From Gerris lacustris (taxonomy: Eukaryota; Arthropoda; Insecta; Hemiptera; Gerridae), in contig OX578281.1 in NCBI GenBank assembly GCA_951217055.1, positions 9,268,447-9,332,446 on the forward strand: a DNA stretch of 64,000 nucleotides. Direction: 5' to 3'. Each line of letters starts with the position of its first letter. Position 1 is the stretch's first letter. Shown in pieces: positions 1 to 8,970 of this stretch. The position numbers and the translations under genes were made by a program. The notes below the pieces were generated by a model. That model was not told where the DNA came from and did not search any database. It saw nothing but the letters and a program-made list of their open reading frames with translations.

Positions 1-164
1 AGCTTAGTAACGTCAAAACTCCTTATTGTATTTGCTCGTGCCTCTCTCACAGTAGCTATTTATTGCCTGTATCTAATTCGGACCATGAAATGATCTGAAT
101 CAATGTCTGCTCCTCTGTATGACCTTATTTCTACCACATCCGTTGCATGCTTTTTATCTATTCT
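1..164. other. unassigned AT-rich sequence
   Basis: I see no exon, RNA gene or clear repeat end here. It precedes the first copy of repeat Q and may be intron of the receptor gene whose last exons start at 4274. Confidence 0.4.
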
Positions 165-823
165 ATCATAAGGTATAAGCATGAATTATTTCATCATTTT
201 AGGATTAGCCGTTATAGGGTGGTTGAGGGGGAGGGGTACTTTTTTGGATGAAATTTTGGCGTAAAAGGCAATATTGGGAGAACTCATAAAATGCCATTTA
301 CATATACATTTCTAATCTACTCATCAGTAGCTTTCACTTGATATAGTAGTATCACTCTGCATAGTCCAGGAGATCTTAAAAGGAGCTCTTTAAAGGTCAG
401 TAAGTCAAATATTACTCCAAAGAGGTCACCTATTATGTGACAAACTACCATCAACTTGATTATTGATCTACTAACTAAGTTCGTTCTCAGGATCATGAAA
501 ATAAAATTGTCCGCCAAAAAGGATTGGGCATAGCCACTCTCCACCGGTTTGTTTTTTTTCAAATGCCTATTACCAAGCTATGTCCCACAGACGAACTTAG
601 CCGACCACCTAGTCTTAAAAGGCACCTAAAGGTTTACCTATACACAAAATTCTGGCTTGGTACTAGTCAGACACTTTTTTGCACGCTATCTCCTGGACTA
701 GCATGTGTGCACACACAACTTGCAATTGATAAAAAAAAATTGGAAATTCCCCCTACCCTGTTACCTTCATCGTCCCACCATAAGTTAAAAGCATAAACTA
801 TTTCATAATTTTAGGACTAGCCG
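165..823 (-). repeat. repeat family Q, first tandem copy and start of the second
   Basis: The stretch from about 165 (…attttaggattagccg, then ttatagggtggttgaggg) recurs at 775-823 and resumes at 3425 after the BEL insertion. Two direct copies therefore lie about 610 bases apart once the BEL element is removed. The first copy keeps the uninterrupted BEL target site (agccg, 207-211). Related sequence read on the other strand at 56159-56545 shows the family's opening GTCY tract and the phrase 'gtatcaaatgaaagct'. Short open frames at 317-562 and 524-796 lie in this repeat and are not convincing genes. Confidence 0.6.
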
Positions 824-1115
824 TGTGACTGCCACAAGGGCAGTGTAAGAATAGAGAAACGTTTTACTGAGATATGACTGGTATATTATATTGAACACAG
901 CTTTTGTTTATATAATAGACATCTCCTATAAATCTCTGGAAAAAGAAGTTTCCCTCTCCTACTTGGATCAGGACTGACCAAGATGACAGAAATGTCACTT
1001 AAAATAACTCTGCCTGACCAGTAGGATCAGGAAACAACCCAAATAATAAAAAATACTAAAATTTGGTGACACAAATTAATCCAAAATAAACTAAACCAAT
1101 AAACTGACCACAGCG
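824..1115 (-). repeat. 3' LTR of the BEL element (six bases short)
   Basis: It matches 3127-3418 almost base for base, then stops at cagcg/taaac, where the right LTR continues gccaca. In element orientation the missing bases are the first six of the 3' LTR, so the deletion breakpoint lies exactly here and the gag frame reads into the LTR. Confidence 0.93.
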
Positions 1116-3040
1116 TAAACTAGTCTCTTATTCTGTGGTTCTTTTTCTTTACTTACATAAACAGGAATGATAAATGCAGTGGTTCTAGTGGAGCTCACCA
1201 AATTTTGGCGGGCAACCGATTTTGAACTTTCGTCCGTCACTAAATTTGAAGATTTTTCTGCCCTCAGAGAGTGCAGTGCTGTTGGGTGATTTTTGCCACA
1301 ATCTTTTACCTTACAAACTGCTCGCTTTGGGCAAAATTTAGACCTATGACCACGTAAAAGGCACCCAAAACAAAGACCCCTGCGTTGTACAAATTCTTTG
1401 ATTTTATCAGGGGATTCTTTAGCTAGCTTAGTACATTCAATCAGTCTGTGCATGCCGTGACAGAATAGACATGCCTCTAGACTATCTGATTGTATAATAT
1501 TTTTCTGAGGGGGCTTGACTTCATTTATAGATGAAGTTATGTTGACTTCATTTCTACGACTTTTAGAATACTTAGTCGAGTAACTTAAATTTTGACTAAT
1601 TTTATCGGGTTCTACATATACTGGGTGGTTTCTCATTTTGGCCTGAATTTCAGTAAAACTCGCTAAGTCGTGAATACTCTCGTTTCCATTAAATTTGTCT
1701 ATATAACCAATCCATTTGGGGAGAAGGCTAGTTGGAAGACGGGATACCATTTTCTTTAAGCACATCTTTGTGCTAAGTTCCCTCAACGCCTCCTCAGAAA
1801 GAACCCTAGTAGCTGTCCGCAACGATTCTGCATACGCCTCCAACCCCTTACTATCTCCTGGCCCAATAATTGGACCTTCTGTGAGTCTATTAACCCAGGC
1901 CTCTGTTACCGCGACACTGTTGCCAAACTTACGTTCTAGTAAGGCAACACTGTCGTGATAAGACAGACCAAAGTTTCTCTGATAAATTTTTAGAGCGTCA
2001 CCATCTAAGAATTTGGCAAGGAATACACTTTTCTCCCCTTCCGGGAGAATACCGTCTTCTAAGTGGGTCTTTATTTGAGCTCTAAACAAGGGGAACTCTG
2101 CGCTATCACCCTTGAATTTACGCGGTGTTAATGAATTCAGCACTTGTATTTTAGTCATTAATAGCAGAGCTGTACTTGTTCCTGTATTTAAATCCGTATT
2201 TGTATTCCCAGCCAAATCCTTAGTAGTTGCTACCTCAAGGGCTGAAGGAGTGTGCAGAACCGGTTGCAGTACTGCCTTCTCTATACTATGTACATTCCCA
2301 CATACCTCTGTGTCTCTGGGTAATTGAGAAAGCGAACCTAGATCTTGTCGGCCTTTTGTCCATGTTGGTCTCTCCGCTGTCCCCGGCTGCTCCTCCTTTG
2401 ACGTCTCTGGAAAAGAAGAACTACGGAGGAAAAGCTTCAAGTCCTCGCCTTCAATCTTTGGATCCTTCAGTGCTTGGATCAGAAGTTTGTTCCTTTGTGT
2501 CTCGGCATCCAACACCGCCTGCTTCGCCGCCAGCTGCAGCTCTTGTTGTTTTCTTTCCAACCTTTGCAGCTGGTCTGCTAGCTTCTGCGCAGTTTCGCTA
2601 GATACCGAAACGCGCGACCTTCTTGATCCTTGCGACATGACGGAAGGAGATCGACTGCTCGAGGGCCTCACCTCTTCCTGCGGGTCTGGACCGGGTTCGA
2701 TGTTCACCATGGACTCGGCATAGAACTCCTCTAACTCTTCTAAGTAGAGCTCTTTCTCTCTTGCTTCCACAGATTTCTTCCCGGCAAGTTTTCTAAATGA
2801 TTCTGTGGAAGTCCTTAATTCGTCTATGAGAAACTTGATCTCACTGAGAGACGAACTAATAATCGGCCTTAAAGCTTTTTCTTTTATAAGCTGTACGACT
2901 TGCTTCTGTTTCTTCTCAGTCATACGGCTTAAGGTCGATATTACACTTCTTTGCTCTTCTAGCTCTGATTTACCATCAGAGTTCTTCTTTGGTCTTCCGC
3001 GACGTCCACTCATCTTTTTTCTTTTTTCTTTTTTCTTCAA
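1091..3040 (-). CDS. BEL/Pao Gag polyprotein, truncated at the start of protease
   Basis: Intact 649-codon frame. Gag forms the cytoplasmic particle that packages element RNA. Visible parts: a basic N terminus (GRRGRPKK); a charged coiled-coil-like stretch near residues 147-195; a DUF1759-like capsid region at about 300-460, opening LNSLTPRKFKGD; then three zinc-binding modules at about 520-590, CX2CX3HX4C, CX2CX4HX4C and CX4CX3HX4H. The frame then enters the segment that precedes the aspartic protease (TAFIIPVYVS near residue 620). It ends five codons after crossing the deletion breakpoint into the LTR (…VVSLLV, stop), so the protease active site is missing. The ATG at 3040 is the longest start; the Met at residue 10 (3013) is an equally good choice. 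No frameshift or internal stop is seen. Confidence 0.9.
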   Translation of the reverse strand: MKKKEKRKKMSGRRGRPKKNSDGKSELEEQRSVISTLSRMTEKKQKQVVQLIKEKALRPIISSSLSEIKFLIDELRTSTESFRKLAGKKSVEAREKELYLEELEEFYAESMVNIEPGPDPQEEVRPSSSRSPSVMSQGSRRSRVSVSSETAQKLADQLQRLERKQQELQLAAKQAVLDAETQRNKLLIQALKDPKIEGEDLKLFLRSSSFPETSKEEQPGTAERPTWTKGRQDLGSLSQLPRDTEVCGNVHSIEKAVLQPVLHTPSALEVATTKDLAGNTNTDLNTGTSTALLLMTKIQVLNSLTPRKFKGDSAEFPLFRAQIKTHLEDGILPEGEKSVFLAKFLDGDALKIYQRNFGLSYHDSVALLERKFGNSVAVTEAWVNRLTEGPIIGPGDSKGLEAYAESLRTATRVLSEEALRELSTKMCLKKMVSRLPTSLLPKWIGYIDKFNGNESIHDLASFTEIQAKMRNHPVYVEPDKISQNLSYSTKYSKSRRNEVNITSSINEVKPPQKNIIQSDSLEACLFCHGMHRLIECTKLAKESPDKIKEFVQRRGLCFGCLLRGHRSKFCPKRAVCKVKDCGKNHPTALHSLRAEKSSNLVTDESSKSVARQNLVSSTRTTAFIIPVYVSKEKEPQNKRLVYAVVSLLV

Positions 3041-3126
3041 TGTTTTTTTATTTTGCTGTCACTTCAAAATTTTTTCTGTAAACATTGGATCTGTCACTTC
3101 CTGATTCAGATGGAGACTTCTTTTAC

Positions 3127-3424
3127 TGTGACTGCCACAAGGGCAGTGTAAGAATAGAGAAACGTTTTACTGAGATATGACTGGTATATTATATTGAACA
3201 CAGCTTTTGTTTATATAATAGACATCTCCTATAAATCTCTGGAAAAAGAAGTTTCCCTCTCCTACTTGGATCAGGACTGACCAAGATGACAGAAATGTCA
3301 CTTAAAACAACTCTGCCTGACCAGTAGGATCAGGAAACAACCCAAATAATAAAAAATACTAAAATTTGGTGACACAAATTAATCCAAAATAAACTAAACC
3401 AATAAACTGACCACAGCGGCCACA
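3127..3424 (-). repeat. 5' LTR of the BEL element (complete)
   Basis: 298 bp with TGTG...CACA ends, followed by the target duplication agccg at 3425-3429. It should carry the promoter for the minus-strand gag transcript. I did not identify a TATA box with confidence. Confidence 0.92.
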
Positions 3425-4260
3425 AGCCGTTATAGGGTAGTTGAGGGGGGGAGGACATTTCTTTCGGGTAAAATGTTGTTGCTAAAAACGCAATATTGGC
3501 GGTAAAAAGCACAATTGTAAAAAGTATATATATGTTTGAAATCTACACTTCAAAAGCTTTCATTTGATGCCCATCTCAAAAATTAAAAAAAATATATATA
3601 TATATATTTTGAGCTTAGCACATTTTTGCCCATTACGCATGCGCATATTATATGTTGAACTTCTAAATATTTTCCCTATGTGGGGGCCAAAAAGTTACGC
3701 CAGTATTTCAAATTTCACATATCTAGCGTGAACGGTTCAAGGGATATGAACCAAAGTACGACGGACAGACAGACACATCCCCCCAACATGAGGGTTTCGA
3801 GGATGGTCTACGAAATCCTAATAAGAAAACACTATATAGGAATTTTACGTTTGCGCATGGGCAGCGGTACTAGTGATCCGATCACGATGAAATTAATGAG
3901 GGATCATCTATGGGTCAGCCCCTAACTATCCACAATTCTAAGCAAAGACAATTTGTTAGATCTTAAGAAATCATCATTTGGCGGATTTTTACGTTTGCCT
4001 AGTAGCTACTATAGATCCAATTACAATAAAAGTCGTACGGGACCATGTAAGGTATAACCTGCACAATTCCACCACATTTCATCGAAATCGGATAACAATT
4101 GTGGAAGTTGTGGGTGTGGCAAAGACCTCAAGGTTGCGTAGTCTGATGAGATCATCATATTATGTTCAATCCTCTACTATCCTCCAACTTTTATTGAAAT
4201 CGGACCATTAGGTCAAAACTTTAAGTTTATATAAAGATTCGATAACTGTTAAGTGTTTTC
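3425..4260 (-). repeat. repeat family Q (Helentron-like), copy interrupted by BEL
   Basis: The reverse complement matches 56159-56545 feature by feature: a start with a short inverted motif, a GTCT/GTCC tract (here at 3757-3780), 'gaaatttgaaatactgg', 'tatgcgcatgcg', 'atcaaatgaaagc', and a run of C followed by 'aactaccctataacgg'. From about 3830 to 4260 the sequence continues with imperfect repeats around 'ttttacgtttgc' and 'gaaatcggat' that resemble the 3' parts of such elements. The small frames at 3680-3925 and 3978-4211 are not genes. Confidence 0.55.
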
Positions 4261-4273
4261 TTTGTTTATACAG

Positions 4274-4378
4274 GATGACACACGAATTGGTGTTCAGGTT
4301 AAATCAAGTATTCTTAGCGTTATAGAAATTGGTGTTCTTGCTCTGCTTTGCTGGAAAGGTGAACAGGTGCGATCTTTG
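4274..4378 (+). CDS. odorant receptor (7tm_6), third-from-last exon
   Basis: Coding exon of 35 codons after a pyrimidine-containing tract and acceptor 'tatacag', ending at donor 'gtaagg'. It begins DDTRIGVQVKSS and ends LALLCWKGEQVRSL. The pattern 'C..GE.v' at the end of a hydrophobic helix, followed in the next exon by 'a.Y...WY', is the hallmark of insect odorant receptors near transmembrane helices 6 and 7. The exon is phase 0 at both ends and joins in frame to 7337-7492. These receptors are membrane proteins of olfactory neurons that form ligand-gated cation channels with the co-receptor Orco. The N-terminal exons (about 280-310 residues of a usual 380-420) are not in the window or are hidden upstream, so the gene is partial here. 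Neighbouring introns are packed with transposons, yet all four splice signals seen are intact. Confidence 0.88.
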
Positions 4379-4824
4379 GTAAGGTTCTGAAAAAATGTTA
4401 AAAATTTAAATATATTATATCTAAAAAAAAATGTTTGTAAAAAAAAAAAAAGTCTCGCGTAAAATTTGAGATCATAGGTTTAGCCAAGTTTCCCCCTGTC
4501 CAAGTAAGTTCTACTTGGTCTAATATATCCAGTACATGTAAGTGATGTTTGTCCCCCTCTTATATTCTCTTTCCCTCACCAATTCCAATATTTTCTTTCC
4601 CTAATCACTCTACACTACACGTTTAAATTTAAAAATATTTTCTGACTCAGCAATTACGGAGCCAAAGCGGTTAAACCGTGTGTTGTTATTTGACCTTTTT
4701 CCCTATGTTTTATATTGATCTTGTTTAAAAAAAAAAAAAAAAAGTGTTATGCAGTGTCGAATGCCAATTTGTATCATTGTGCTGTATACTTGTCAAGTTA
4801 GGAAATGTTTTTAAACTAAAAAGT
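4379..4824 (+). repeat. retroposon-like 3' tail ending in poly(A), in the receptor intron
   Basis: The sequence from about 4490 to 4744 ends in a run of about 17 A (4726-4743) after 'gtgtgttgttatttgacc', like the tail of a LINE or SINE in + orientation. No coding remnant was recognised. An earlier A-run lies near 4440. Confidence 0.3.
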
Positions 4825-5760
4825 TGACACGGCCGGATGGGTGACGATGAATGACGGGGCGAGTGCGGGGAGGTAGGAAGTTTAGGAATAGGATGGTATG
4901 CGAGATACGGGATGGTGGGTGTAGGGAAGGTTGTAGATTTTGTTGGTAAGGAGTGGGGGGGGGGGACCTCGGCCCAACGCTAATGCCTGGGAGTCAAGCG
5001 TGGAGTCCGGGCGAATCATTCCCGAGATGTTCTGCTTATGCCAAAGCCAGCGGTACGTCCTCTTAACTCTATCCCGTGCCTTGTGCCTTACGCTCAATTC
5101 CCCCTCTAAAAACCGCAATTGCACTCGGAGAGACGAGTAAGAAGTGGTTGGGTTGGCGGTAGAGAGTAGGGGTTTGCGGAGATACTCGAGTGAGGGTTGT
5201 AGTTAACCTCGGGGAACTCGTCTCGTCCTCGATTTCTTTCTTGTTGGACGGTCGGGGTTCTTGTCTCGGCTTCTGATTTTCTTCTCGGCTGGTAGATCAG
5301 TTCCCTTGGTAAGAAGTAATATATAAGACGTCAGACAAAAGTCTAAAAAACGTGATGCGGCCAGGTATGGATGTTTGTGTTGGTGGTCCTAAAAAGAGCC
5401 GAATGTACGACGAGCCCTAGCAGGTCCAAGGCCGTGTTAGTGTAGATGATGGTGGTCCTGAAAAGGACCGTATGGGTGTGGATGAGGGTCAGTGTCCAGA
5501 GACAAAAAAAAGACAGTGGTTTGGCTTGAAGTCTGAGCGACTGGAGTGAGCGAGGTGTTGGCAGGAGAGTGGTGAGGTACGGAGGAGAACCTCTGAGGTT
5601 AGGCTTTGGGAAGGCTCGGAGGGGGGTTAGTCTTCAACCACGCTGGGTTTGGTATATATAGGAATTCAATAGGTGAAAGAGAGGGGGGAAGGACTAATGA
5701 GAGAGCTCGGGACGGGAAAAGCTCGCTTCTCATTAGCCCTATTGAATTATGATTTAACAA
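4825..5760. other. GC-richer block of unknown origin inside the receptor intron
   Basis: Base composition changes sharply to G-rich from about 4828 and back at about 5760. It contains two imperfect copies of 'ggtggtcctaaaaaga' (about 5383 and 5452) and ends in a nested hairpin: aattcaatagg (5662-5672) pairs with cctattgaatt (5737-5747), and ctaatgaga with tctcattag inside it. Frames of 80 codons (minus, 4882-5124) and 66 codons (plus, 4940-5140) overlap, and neither matches a family I know. It may be the UTR of an unrecognised retroelement. Confidence 0.4.
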
Positions 5761-5769
5761 AACAAGTTG

Positions 5770-6240
5770 TTTTCTGGCTTGAGGTGAATGGTTGCATGCA
5801 TGCCTGGGAAGGTTTCTAAGTTAGTAAAACTATGTTCCGATATTGGTACACAGAGGTACACTATACAAATGTCAAAGTAATGAAAACCATTAAAGATGCA
5901 TATCGTTGAAAAGCTCTTTAAGAGTACAGTAATGGTTGGACGAATGCCCGGGAAAGTTTCTTTCTGAGTTAGTAAAACTATATTTAAATTTTGGACACAG
6001 GGGTACCGGGTACAAGTGTCAAAGTAATGAAAATCCTTCATGATGCATACCATTGAAAAGCTCTTTAAGAGTACAGTAATGGTTGGACGAATGCCCGGTA
6101 AAGTTTTTGAATTAGTTAAACTATCTTCCGAATTCGGTACACAGGGGTACGGGGTACAAGTGTCAAAGTAATGAAAATCCTTCATGATGCATATCGTTGA
6201 AAAGCTCTTTAAGAGTACAGTAATTTTTTGTCATATTTTC
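5770..6240 (+). repeat. tandem repeat, three units of about 140-150 bp
   Basis: Units start at about 5784, 5929 and 6079 with 'ggttg(c/g)a(t/c)g…atgcc(t/c)gg' and end with 'aaagctctttaagagtaca'. The same unit occurs twice at 22261-22555 and once at 41635-41750. Each is followed by 'ggtaaaat' and 'gaaaata', so this is the variable internal part of one dispersed repeat family. The 143-codon minus frame across it is an artefact of the repeat. Confidence 0.75.
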
Positions 6241-6312
6241 ATTTAGGAGGGTGGTAAAATTGAAAATACTGGAACCCTAACCCTATTTATCCCTAAAGGT
6301 CTATAACCTTTA

Positions 6313-6520
6313 TCTATATAAATAAAAATTAATGTTTGTTCATCTGTATGTCTATAATGTATATTGTACAAGTATTGCAAATTGTAATATAAATGTTTCA
6401 TTTAAGGCAACATTATTTATGCCTTAATAAACTATTCATAAGGTTTTTCAAAGGTAGCAGCTATACATGTCTTATGTTATTCATGTTTATCAGGCGGTAC
6501 GAAGTTGCCGGGTCAGCTAG
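6313..6520 (+). mobile_element. short non-autonomous Helitron
   Basis: It starts TCTATATAAATAAAAATTAA just after an A and ends GGGTCAGCTAG just before a T. TC at the 5' end, CTAG at the 3' end and insertion between A and T are the Helitron signature. A second copy with the same body lies at about 23396-23622. 208 bp, no coding capacity. Confidence 0.75.
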
Positions 6521-6577
6521 TTAATAATAAATAAGAAAAAATTAAATCAAGCTTCATCATATCAGGCAATAATAATA

Positions 6578-7151
6578 GTCCCCAGGCCACCATAAGAAGT
6601 GAGTCGCTGATTGATAAAGTTTTCTTACCTTATGGAATCGCTTATTTATGCCTTGTCCACCGATGAATTGGGTATGGCAACTGGGCGCTGGGCCAGGCTT
6701 TTTTGTTGACATGCCAAACTTGCCCTTCTGCGGGAACATTGAAAAGAGATAGATAAAGTTTTGATTTTCACAGGATCGTTTAATTAAATTATTTCAAAAA
6801 CAGTGGTAAAGGTGGCCACCGATACGAGTGGGCCGTTTTCTTTTCAACGTCCCCGCAGAGCGATATGTTTGGGGCGGTGGACACCCCAAACGGACCACTC
6901 TTATCGGTGGCCACGTGTACCACTGTTTTTTAAATATTTTAATTAAACGATCCTATGAAAATTAAAACTTTATCTATCTCTTTTCAATGTTCCCGCTGAA
7001 GGGCAAGTTTGGCATGTCAACAAAAAAGAAATGGCCCAGCGCCCAGTTGCCATATACCCAATTCATCGGTGGATACGGCATAAATAAGCAATTCCATAAG
7101 GTAAGAAAACTTTATCAATCAGCGACTCACTTCTTATGGTGGCCTGTGGAC
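6578..7151. mobile_element. palindromic foldback element with TA target duplication
   Basis: The whole 574 bp is a near-complete inverted repeat about a centre near 6865. The left end is GTCCCCAGGCCACCATAAGA and the right end, read on the minus strand, is GTCCACAGGCCACCATAAGA. TA flanks both ends (6576-6577, 7152-7153). The arms stay alike to within a few bases of the centre ('gccgtttt' against 'aaacggac'). No transposase remnant. It resembles a snap-back MITE mobilised by a Tc1/mariner-type enzyme. It lies in the receptor intron just before the exon at 7337. Confidence 0.8.
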
Positions 7152-7153
7152 TA

Positions 7154-7336
7154 TAAAACCTAGCACGAAAAATAAAGTAACTGTAACATATGGTGAAATC
7201 AAATTCTATACCTAGGCTAGAAACTCATCTGCCGTCCCTCGTATCACTAATCATGTTTAAGATCGATTTTTGTTGTAATATTTGTTTGCTATGAATAGAA
7301 ATATACTTTTACATTAATAATTTCAAATGGTTTTAG
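7154..7336. other. receptor intron, unique sequence before the acceptor
   Basis: AT-rich intron ending 'aatggttttag' at the exon boundary. No repeat recognised. Confidence 0.5.
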
Positions 7337-7492
7337 TCTGAAGATGCAAGAGACGTACTTTATGAGATTGACTGGTACAACTCGTCCAAGAAATTCAATA
7401 CATCGGTGCTAATCATGCAGATGTCCACACTACAACCATTCTCGATATCTGGAGCTGGCTTGGTTACAGCTGATTACTCAACCTTTTCCACG
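7337..7492 (+). CDS. odorant receptor (7tm_6), penultimate exon
   Basis: 52 codons, phase 0 at both ends, acceptor 'ttttag', donor 'gtaata'. It reads SEDARDVLYEIDWYNSS and continues through a helix to …GLVTADYSTFST. The tyrosine-tryptophan-tyrosine pattern (Y9, W13, Y14) and the closing 'l.tadysTFst' are conserved in the C-terminal region of insect odorant receptors, around transmembrane helix 7, where these proteins meet Orco. The upstream join (…VRSL to SEDA) and the downstream join (FST to IINTSF) both keep the frame. No stop or frameshift, so this part of the gene looks functional. Confidence 0.9.
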
Positions 7493-7680
7493 GTAATATC
7501 TTTCTTTAATTATAAAGCACTCACTTTAGGATAATTTTTTTTTTTTTTAAGTGAAACTTATTTAGGTGAGGTAGAGTAAATTGGCTTGGATGAAACGAAA
7601 TCGTGTAACAAAGTTTGTGTTTCGAAACTCGTCTATGTGATAGATTTTTTAAGGGTGAATCAACAGCTGGCTTAAGTCGC
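7493..7680. other. receptor intron, no recognised feature
   Basis: Intron sequence with a T-run at about 7537. An imperfect inverted motif, 'caacagctggcttaag' against 'cgccagttgattt', lies at 7660-7690. Confidence 0.4.
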
Positions 7681-7709
7681 CAGTTGATTTACCTGTAAAA
7701 AACATCTTT

Positions 7710-7785
7710 CACTTGGACGAGTATCGATCCATCGACCTCCGATTTAGCAGGCATGAGTGCTAACCATTACACCACGGTGGTAGAT
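7710..7785 (-). repeat. tRNA-derived SINE head (minus strand)
   Basis: On the minus strand it reads TGGTGTAATGGTTAGCAC (A box, 7774-7757) and later GGATCGATACTC (degenerate B box, 7730-7719), with tRNA-like spacing. The 3' arm does not pair as in a functional tRNA. It fits a SINE promoter rather than a tRNA gene. Confidence 0.55.
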
Positions 7786-7849
7786 TATGTTTCAATACAC
7801 AGAATTGGTGTATTAGCGTAATATTATATTCATTATAATACTAATTAAT

Positions 7850-7985
7850 ATATATTTTACGATTTTGGTAGTATTCATACTACTAGATTAAATTTTAATT
7901 TAAATAAAATTATATTATTATTAACTACGGGAAACAGACGGAGAAAAATAGACTCCAACGCCGGGATTTGAACCACGGGTCTCTA
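7850..7985 (-). repeat. inverted copy of the tRNA-SINE (3' half of head plus body)
   Basis: The minus strand carries the B-box half of the tRNA-like head (gatttgaacc at about 7966-7975) followed by the body: 'tttcccgtagtt', then 'aaattaaaattt', then 'gtagtatgaatactacc'. It is head to head with the direct array that begins at 7986. Confidence 0.65.
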
Positions 7986-8740
7986 TATATTTCTCTGTCT
8001 GTTTCCCGTAGTTAAAAATAATTATAATTTGATTTAAATTAAAATTTAATCTTTCCGTAGTATGAATACTACCAAAATCGTAAAATATGAATTTCTAATT
8101 GATTGTAATAGGTACAGGTACTAATAGGGTACTTTATAATTATAAGCGGTATTTCTCGGTCTAGTTCTATGTCATTAATGTTGACTTCTCAGACTTGTGG
8201 AATTTTTGAAAGCTTAAAATTCGGGACATGGTATCAATAACGCCAGAGAAAATCATTCTACTGCGTAGCTTAGTTGGTTAGAGCGCTATACTGGAAATAT
8301 AGAGGCCCGTGGTTCAAATCCCGGTGCTGGAGTCTATATTTCTCCGTCTGTTTCCCGTAGTTAATAATAATTATAATTTGATTTAAATTAAAATTTAATC
8401 TTTCCGTAGTATGAATACTACTAAAATCGTAAAACATGAATTTCTAATTGATTGTAATAGGTACAGGTACTAATAGGGTACTTTATAATTATAAGCGTTA
8501 TTTCTCGGTCTAGTTCTATGTCATTAATGTTGACTTCTCAGACTTGTGGAAAAATTGAAAGCTTAAAATTCGGGACATGGTATCAATAACGCCAGAGAAA
8601 ATCATTCTCCTGCGTAGCTTAGTTGGTTAGAGCGCTATACTGGAAATATAGAGGCCCGTGTTCAAATCCTGGCGCTGGAGTCTATTTTTCTCCGTCTGTT
8701 TCCCGTACTTAATAATAATTATAATTTGATTTAAAATACT
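7986..8740 (+). repeat. tRNA-derived SINE in tandem, 349-bp period
   Basis: Two tRNA-like heads (8261-8333 and 8609-8680) alternate with nearly identical bodies; head-to-head spacing is 349 bases. Each head has an A box (tagcttagttggttagagcg) and a B box (gttcaaatcc). The anticodon stem ctata/tatag closes the loop ctggaaa, and the acceptor strands ctcctgcg/cgctggag pair with one mismatch in the second head. The body begins 'tctatatttctccgtctg'. The inverted fragment at 7850-7985 and the pieces at 18228-18410 belong to the same family. Confidence 0.75.
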
Positions 8741-8970
8741 ATATTATATATAAATCTTGTTTTCATGTTTTTTCTTGATTATTCGCTAAAATGTTATGAA
8801 AATATTTTATATTTTAATTGAATTCCACATAATCATTTCTTAATCCTGAAATAATAAAATCATTAACAATTACGAAGAGAGCAATGAATAAAATCAACCG
8901 TTTCGAGAACTTAACGTTTCTTCACTTCTAGTGCGTGAGAATCTCACACGACCACGACATTTTTTTTATG
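8741..8970 (+). repeat. paralogue of the receptor 3' flank, with an empty Harbinger site
   Basis: Matches 11740-11883 and 12705-12750: 'catttcttaatcctgaaata', 'gagcaatgaataaaa', 'gagaacttaa', 'cttcacttcta', 'gtgcgtgag..tctcacac'. In the downstream copy the Harbinger element sits between these last two parts; here they are contiguous (8926-8945). This is an old duplication of sequence downstream of the receptor gene, or an unrecognised repeat. Confidence 0.65.

Larger units (their letters stand above)
819..3429 (-). mobile_element. BEL/Pao LTR retrotransposon, gag-only internal deletion derivative
   Basis: Two long terminal repeats (824-1115 and 3127-3424) are flanked by the 5-bp duplication agccg (819-823 and 3425-3429), the usual size for BEL/Pao. 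The complete right LTR begins TGTGACTG and ends GGCCACA, so it has TG...CA ends. The aligned LTRs differ at only one position that I can see (t/c near 1003 and 3306), so the insertion is young. Between them is a single gag frame on the minus strand; protease, reverse transcriptase, RNase H and integrase are absent. The deletion also removed the last six bases of the left LTR and whatever lay inside it, including the expected polypurine tract. I could not recognise a primer binding site. The element lies antisense to the receptor gene downstream. Confidence 0.92.

Noticed and set aside
5754..6185. 143-codon minus frame
   Set aside because: Lies in a threefold tandem repeat shared with other loci, with the repeated peptide matching the repeat period.
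8261..8333. genuine tRNA gene (anticodon GGA)
   Set aside because: The T stem is mispaired, a serine tRNA would need a long variable arm, and the unit is repeated with a SINE body attached. A SINE head is the better reading.
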